From NCBI GenBank assembly GCA_937860145.1, contig CALMBF010000116.1, positions 1 to 64,000 on the forward strand: a stretch of 64,000 bases of DNA, given 5' to 3'. The stretch is from an uncultured Geobacter sp. (GTDB taxonomy: Bacteria; Desulfobacterota; Desulfuromonadia; Geobacterales; DSM-12255). The position numbers were made by a program, and so were the translations under genes. A model generated the notes under the pieces. That model ran no database searches. It saw nothing but the letters and a program-made list of their open reading frames with translations, and was not told where the DNA came from. Of this stretch, positions 60,287 to 64,000 are shown in pieces; position 1 is the stretch's first letter, and the number at the start of each line of letters is the position of its first letter.

Positions 60287-61030
60287 GTGATAATCTGCAT
60301 CCTGCAGGCACGTTGCACTTCGACACGACTGCCAGGGAAAGTGCTGCTTCCGTTGTTGGGAAAGCCAATGATTCTTCGCCAGCTCGAGCGTGTTTCCCGC
60401 ACCACGGGAATCGACCGGCTGATTGTGGCGACCAGCACAGACCCGTCTGACGACCGGCTTGCGGAAATCTGCACACAGGAGGGGATCGCATGCTTTCGCG
60501 GCCAGCTTGACGACGTGCTGGACCGGTTCTATCAGGCGGCACTGCCCTACCGGCCGGACCATGTGATCCGCCTGACAGCTGACTGTCCGCTGGCAGACCC
60601 GGCATTAATCGACCGATTGGTTGATTTTTTTCTTGAACGGGGGGATGACTACGCCAGCAACTGCCTCGAACCGACTTACCCGGACGGTCTCGATGCGGAG
60701 ATCTTTCGCTTTTCCTGTCTGGAACAGGCGTGGCAGGAGGCGAGCCTGACTTCCCATCGCGAGCACGTCACGCCGTTCATGTACCAGAATCCGGGCCGGT
60801 TCCGGATCGGCTGTCTGAAAAATGATTCCGATCTGTCGAGCCTGCGCTGGACCGTCGACGAACCGAGTGACTTCGAACTGATCAGGCGGATTTATGAGTG
60901 CCTTTATCCGCAGAATCCCTGTTTTACGACACAGGATATTCTTGCCCTGTTGGACCGGGCTCCAGAGCTGACAGCGATCAATGCGGGGATAACCCGCAAC
61001 GAAGGTTTTCTGAAGTCATTGTCAGGATGA
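60287..61030 (+). CDS. pseF: Pseudaminic acid cytidylyltransferase, PseF
   Basis: A 247-residue nucleotidyltransferase activating pseudaminate to CMP-Pse. ILQARCTSTRLPGKVLLPLLGKPMI is the CMP-sugar synthase N-terminal motif; VIRLTADCPLADPALID and LRWTVDEPSDFELIRRIYECL are conserved later. Starts at GTG 60287. SpsF/PseF-like enzymes share this form, so the sugar may also be a relative of pseudaminate. Confidence 0.88.
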   Translation: MIICILQARCTSTRLPGKVLLPLLGKPMILRQLERVSRTTGIDRLIVATSTDPSDDRLAEICTQEGIACFRGQLDDVLDRFYQAALPYRPDHVIRLTADCPLADPALIDRLVDFFLERGDDYASNCLEPTYPDGLDAEIFRFSCLEQAWQEASLTSHREHVTPFMYQNPGRFRIGCLKNDSDLSSLRWTVDEPSDFELIRRIYECLYPQNPCFTTQDILALLDRAPELTAINAGITRNEGFLKSLSG

Positions 61031-61056
61031 TGCATGCTGAACTCAGGGAGAAACAG

Positions 61057-62385
61057 ATGAATGACATAACCAATTTTGACCGTTCACGGGTTTTTTCTGC
61101 CGAAATTCATAATCTGATACCTGGCGGTGCTCATACGTATTCCAAGGGAGACGACCAGTTTCCCTGCAATGCCCCGGCAGCGATTACCCATGGCAAAGGT
61201 GCCTATGTGTGGGATCTGGACGGTAATGAATATCTCGATTGCAGCATGGGGTTGACATCGGTCAGTATCGGGCATGGCTACGAACCGGTTGCTCAGGCCG
61301 TCTGCGACGCCGCATTTCGGGGGACCAATTTCCAGCGGCCCGCTGCCATAGAACGGGAAGCGGCGCAGACGTTTCTGGAAACGGTCCAGTCCGGTGACAT
61401 GGTGAAGTTCGCCAAGAACGGTTCAACAGTGACCACAGCAGCCATCAAGCTAGCCCGTGCCTTTACCGGGCGCACGAGAGTGGCCATTGCCCGTGAACAC
61501 CCGTTCTTCAGTTACGACGATTGGTTCATCGTCACCACCCCCTGCAGCCGGGGAATTCCCGCGTCAACATGGAACCTCTCCGTCGGCTTCGGTTATAACG
61601 ACATCACCTCGGTGGAGAAACTGTTCGCTGACCCGGACCACGATATTGCCTGCCTGATCATGGAACCGGTCAAATTCGATCCGCCGGTCGACGATTTCCT
61701 GCAGCAGGTTGCTGCTCTCTGCCGGGACAACGGTGTGGTATTCATCCTCGACGAAATGATAACCGGGTTCAAGTGGGGGGTGCGGGGAGCGCAGCATGTT
61801 TTCGGGGTAACGCCTGATCTGTCCACGTGGGGCAAGGGGATTGCCAACGGATTTTCCTGCTGCGCCCTGACGGGAAAGGCAGAGATCATGGAGCTTGGCG
61901 GTATCCGCCGGGAAGGGGAGGACAAGCTTTTCCTGATCTCCACAACTCATGGCGCCGAGACCACGGGTCTTGCAGCCCTGCTCGCCACAGTCGAGGCTTT
62001 TGGGCAGCACGACATGATAGTCAGCAACCATGAACGGGGAGCTTCACTGAAAAAGATGCTCGAGCAGATTATTTCCGTCCACGGTCTTGACCGTGCCTTG
62101 CAGCTCTCTGGTCACCCCTGCCTGTTTGCCCTGACCTGCCGGAACGCTGCCGGTGAGCCCGACGATGCATTCCGTACCCTGATGATGCAGGAGATGATTT
62201 CCCGCGGCGTTCTGTTTCAGGGGCTGTTTTACCCCACCTGGTCCCATCAGCGGCCGGAACTGGATACCATTGCGGCGGCCTTTGACGGGTCATGTTCTGT
62301 CTATGCCAGGGCGATTGCTGCGACCAGCACGAAGGGGTTGCTGGTCGGCCGGCCTGCAAAGGCGGTTTTCCGTAAAACCATATAA
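61057..62385 (+). CDS. Class III aminotransferase (glutamate-1-semialdehyde aminomutase-like)
   Basis: A 442-residue PLP enzyme. LIPGGAHTYSKGDDQFP, GAYVWDLDGNEYLDCSMGLTSVSIGHGY, FAKNGSTVTTAAIKLARAFTGR, Asp motif FILDEMITGFKWG, PLP Lys in STWGKGIANGFSCCAL. Closest by pattern to HemL-like enzymes, but lies in a sugar cluster, not a haem one; similar genes occur beside pse/leg and spore-coat clusters where the aminated substrate is a sugar or acyl precursor. The ATG at 61057 is behind AGGGAG; ATG 61027 overlaps pseF and is an alternative. Confidence 0.85.
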   Translation: MNDITNFDRSRVFSAEIHNLIPGGAHTYSKGDDQFPCNAPAAITHGKGAYVWDLDGNEYLDCSMGLTSVSIGHGYEPVAQAVCDAAFRGTNFQRPAAIEREAAQTFLETVQSGDMVKFAKNGSTVTTAAIKLARAFTGRTRVAIAREHPFFSYDDWFIVTTPCSRGIPASTWNLSVGFGYNDITSVEKLFADPDHDIACLIMEPVKFDPPVDDFLQQVAALCRDNGVVFILDEMITGFKWGVRGAQHVFGVTPDLSTWGKGIANGFSCCALTGKAEIMELGGIRREGEDKLFLISTTHGAETTGLAALLATVEAFGQHDMIVSNHERGASLKKMLEQIISVHGLDRALQLSGHPCLFALTCRNAAGEPDDAFRTLMMQEMISRGVLFQGLFYPTWSHQRPELDTIAAAFDGSCSVYARAIAATSTKGLLVGRPAKAVFRKTI

Positions 62386-62414
62386 TGCCGTAAGGTCTAC
62401 GACAGGGTGCAACG

Positions 62415-63518
62415 GTGAAGATCTGCTTTCGTGTTGATTCATCCCAGAGTATCGGTTCCGGGCACCTCATGCGCTGTCTGACCCTTGCCGACGAGTTGAG
62501 CCTTCGGGGAGCCGAAATTCTCTTTGTCTGCCGCGAGCACCCGGGCAACCTGAATGCAGTCGCGGTGGAGAGAGGCTACACGATCGTTTCGCTGCCCTAT
62601 GTCTCACGAGGCTCTTCGGGTGCAGGCCAGATACCGGCTCACGCATCCTGGCTGGGAGCGCCCTGGCAGGAGGATGCCGCAGAGACGTTGACAGCCGTTG
62701 CCAGGTTTCATCCGAATTGGCTGGTTGTCGATCATTATGCAATCGATCATCGCTGGGAGCTTCTACTCCGGCCGCACACCGGCAAATTGATGGTTATCGA
62801 CGACCTGGCAGACCGGCGCCACGACTGTGATCTTTTGCTGGACCAGAACCTCTACTTGAACATGGATAGCCGTTATGACGGGCTTCTTCCCGACCGGTGT
62901 GTCCGGTTTCTCGGCCCCAGATACGCTCTGCTCCGCCGAGAATTCGTGGTTGCACGCAGGAACCTCCGCCAGAGGGATGGTAAGGTGCGGCGTATTCTGG
63001 TATTTTTTGGCGGCAGCGATCCGACCAACGAAACCGCAAAGGCCCTTGAGGCCGTTCGCCGGTTCGGCAGACCCGACATTCTCGTCGATGCCGTCGTCGG
63101 GGGGGGGAATCCCCGGAGGAGAGAGATCGAGGACCTCTGCGCATCGATGTCTGCGGTCCGCTACCATTGCCAGGTGTCCAATATGGCGGAGCTGACGGCT
63201 GCTGCCGATCTGGCCATCGGCGCAGGCGGAAGCGCCACTTGGGAACGATGTTTTCTCGGCCTTCCGGCAATTGTTCTCATCATTGCGCAGAATCAGTATG
63301 AAGCCACCAAGGCCGTTTCCAGGGAGGGGGCTGTCCTGGAGTTGGGGGATGCGGCCTTAGTCTCCGTCGAACTCCTGGCTGCAACGATCAGCACAGCCAT
63401 TCAGAATTCCGCCCATCTGAAGGCGATGGGCGAAAAAGCGCTTCTGCTCATGGGCGATGACCTGATCAACGGCCGTTTCCCGTTGGTGGCGGCCATAGAG
63501 GAGGGTGTCGGTGCCTGA
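62415..63518 (+). CDS. pseG: UDP-2,4-diacetamido-2,4,6-trideoxy-L-altropyranose hydrolase, PseG
   Basis: A 367-residue GT28-like hydrolase that removes UDP to free the Pse precursor. N-terminal FRVDSSQSIGSGHLMRCLTLADEL contains the catalytic His in GHLMRC; VVDHYAIDHRWE, ILVFFGGSDPTNETAKAL and IGAGGSATWERCFLGLPAIVL are family hallmarks. It starts at GTG 62415 and overlaps the next gene by eight bases. Confidence 0.93.
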   Translation: MKICFRVDSSQSIGSGHLMRCLTLADELSLRGAEILFVCREHPGNLNAVAVERGYTIVSLPYVSRGSSGAGQIPAHASWLGAPWQEDAAETLTAVARFHPNWLVVDHYAIDHRWELLLRPHTGKLMVIDDLADRRHDCDLLLDQNLYLNMDSRYDGLLPDRCVRFLGPRYALLRREFVVARRNLRQRDGKVRRILVFFGGSDPTNETAKALEAVRRFGRPDILVDAVVGGGNPRRREIEDLCASMSAVRYHCQVSNMAELTAAADLAIGAGGSATWERCFLGLPAIVLIIAQNQYEATKAVSREGAVLELGDAALVSVELLAATISTAIQNSAHLKAMGEKALLLMGDDLINGRFPLVAAIEEGVGA

Positions 63519-64000
63519 CCGTGAGGACTATCGTCTTCGGCCTATCGAGGAGAGGGATCTTGAGTTGGTCCTGCAGTGGCGCAATTCTGACCGTATCCGC
63601 CGCTATATGTATCGTGATACGATAATAGAAATGGACGAACACCGTGAATGGTACAGCCGTCTTGCCGGGAATGCCGATGCAGTTTATCTGCTTTTCGAAG
63701 CCAACCATACGCCGCTAGGCGTGGTAAATTTTACCGATATAGATAGAATCAATGGCAGATGTTTCTGGGGGTTTTATCTGGGAGAGGAGCACCTGCCACG
63801 GGGGACCGGCACGATCATGGGCGTGTTGGGACTTGAATATGCCTTTGAAACACTGAAAATCAGAAAATTGTGCGGCGAAGTCTTCGGATTTAATTCTTCC
63901 AGCCTCAAATTTTTCAAGAGGCTCGGCTTTGCAACCGAAGGGCACTTTGTTGAGCATGTCCTGAAGGGTGATCGTTACGAGGACATAATTACGTTTGCGA
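63511..64000 (+). CDS. pseH: UDP-4-amino-sugar N-acetyltransferase PseH (3' end cut)
   Basis: The reading frame is open from GTG 63511 to the window end, 163 codons without a stop, so the gene is truncated by the window. It encodes a GNAT protein: YRLRPIEERDLELVLQWRN at the N-terminus, RRYMYRDTIIEMDEHREWYSRL, FWGFYLGEEHLPRGTGTIMG with the acetyl-CoA loop, and FNSSSLKFFKRLGFATEGHF. This is the PseH pattern for N-acetylation at C4 of the PseC product. The start overlaps pseG. pseI (synthase) is expected further on. Confidence 0.85.
   Translation, partial: MPDREDYRLRPIEERDLELVLQWRNSDRIRRYMYRDTIIEMDEHREWYSRLAGNADAVYLLFEANHTPLGVVNFTDIDRINGRCFWGFYLGEEHLPRGTGTIMGVLGLEYAFETLKIRKLCGEVFGFNSSSLKFFKRLGFATEGHFVEHVLKGDRYEDIITFA

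Noticed and set aside
61057-62385. hemL (glutamate-1-semialdehyde aminomutase) for haem synthesis
   Set aside because: Sequence is HemL-like, but it lies between pseF and pseG in an overlapping sugar operon with no haem genes, so a sugar-pathway role is more likely.

Overview
The window looks like chromosomal DNA of a Geobacter-type bacterium (Desulfuromonadota/Geobacteraceae). The signs are two truncated 'geopilin'-type PilA-N pilins followed by an Spc/PilA-C-type partner, multihaem c-type cytochromes, a PilMNOP-style type II secretion (Oxp-like) cluster ending in ftsEX-envC-ctp, a radical-SAM 'geopeptide' locus, sigma-54 promoters and a dense, co-directional gene layout. The genus is inferred from gene content; no species was identified. 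There are no rRNA genes, insertion sequences or CRISPR arrays, and no gene-free stretch exceeds 300 bases.

Region 1 (1-7522), sensing and peptide island: a leftward pair of a 31-residue peptide gene (1593-1688, easily missed) and a radical SAM/SPASM maturase (230-1534), separated by a perfect hairpin. Divergent from them are a TonB-dependent receptor, a periplasmic ABC-type binding protein and a histidine kinase, facing a sigma-54-dependent response regulator. An identical 18-bp palindromic element occurs twice, inverted, at the left edge, with a third diverged copy.

Region 2 (7722-26696), envelope export: tRNA-Asp; a polyprenol-phosphate mannose synthase-like glycosyltransferase with a tiny membrane partner; an NHL-repeat lipoprotein; two multihaem cytochromes; then a long compact operon gspF-gspE-pilM-N-O-P-secretin-two pseudopilins-ftsE-ftsX-envC-ctp-cohesin/dockerin protein. 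The secretin carries a C-terminal cohesin domain and the last gene has both a cohesin-like domain and a single dockerin-like calcium loop.

Region 3 (26679-43655), housekeeping: PHP phosphoesterase, nth, a beta-hydroxyacid dehydrogenase, ettA, a divergent polysaccharide deacetylase, an unusual stand-alone ParA-like ATPase, rluB, tRNA-Leu/Met/His, and yceD-rpmF-plsX-fabH-fabD-fabZ-fabG-acpP-fabF-rpiB-glyA.

Region 4 (43668-64000), surface and glycosylation: a TolC-like protein, a GT39-type membrane glycosyltransferase, a TPR-OGT protein glycosyltransferase, tandem short pilins each behind its own -24/-12 promoter, Spc, an ABC exporter set with TPR and TMTC-like membrane proteins (similar to the Geobacter xap region), a UbiA-type prenyltransferase, a GT4 glycosyltransferase and a pseudaminic acid pathway (pseB, C, F, G, H) interleaved with an aldo/keto reductase, a methyltransferase and a class III aminotransferase. 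The window cuts pseH. Together the region suggests a glycosylated, pilus- and cytochrome-decorated cell surface.
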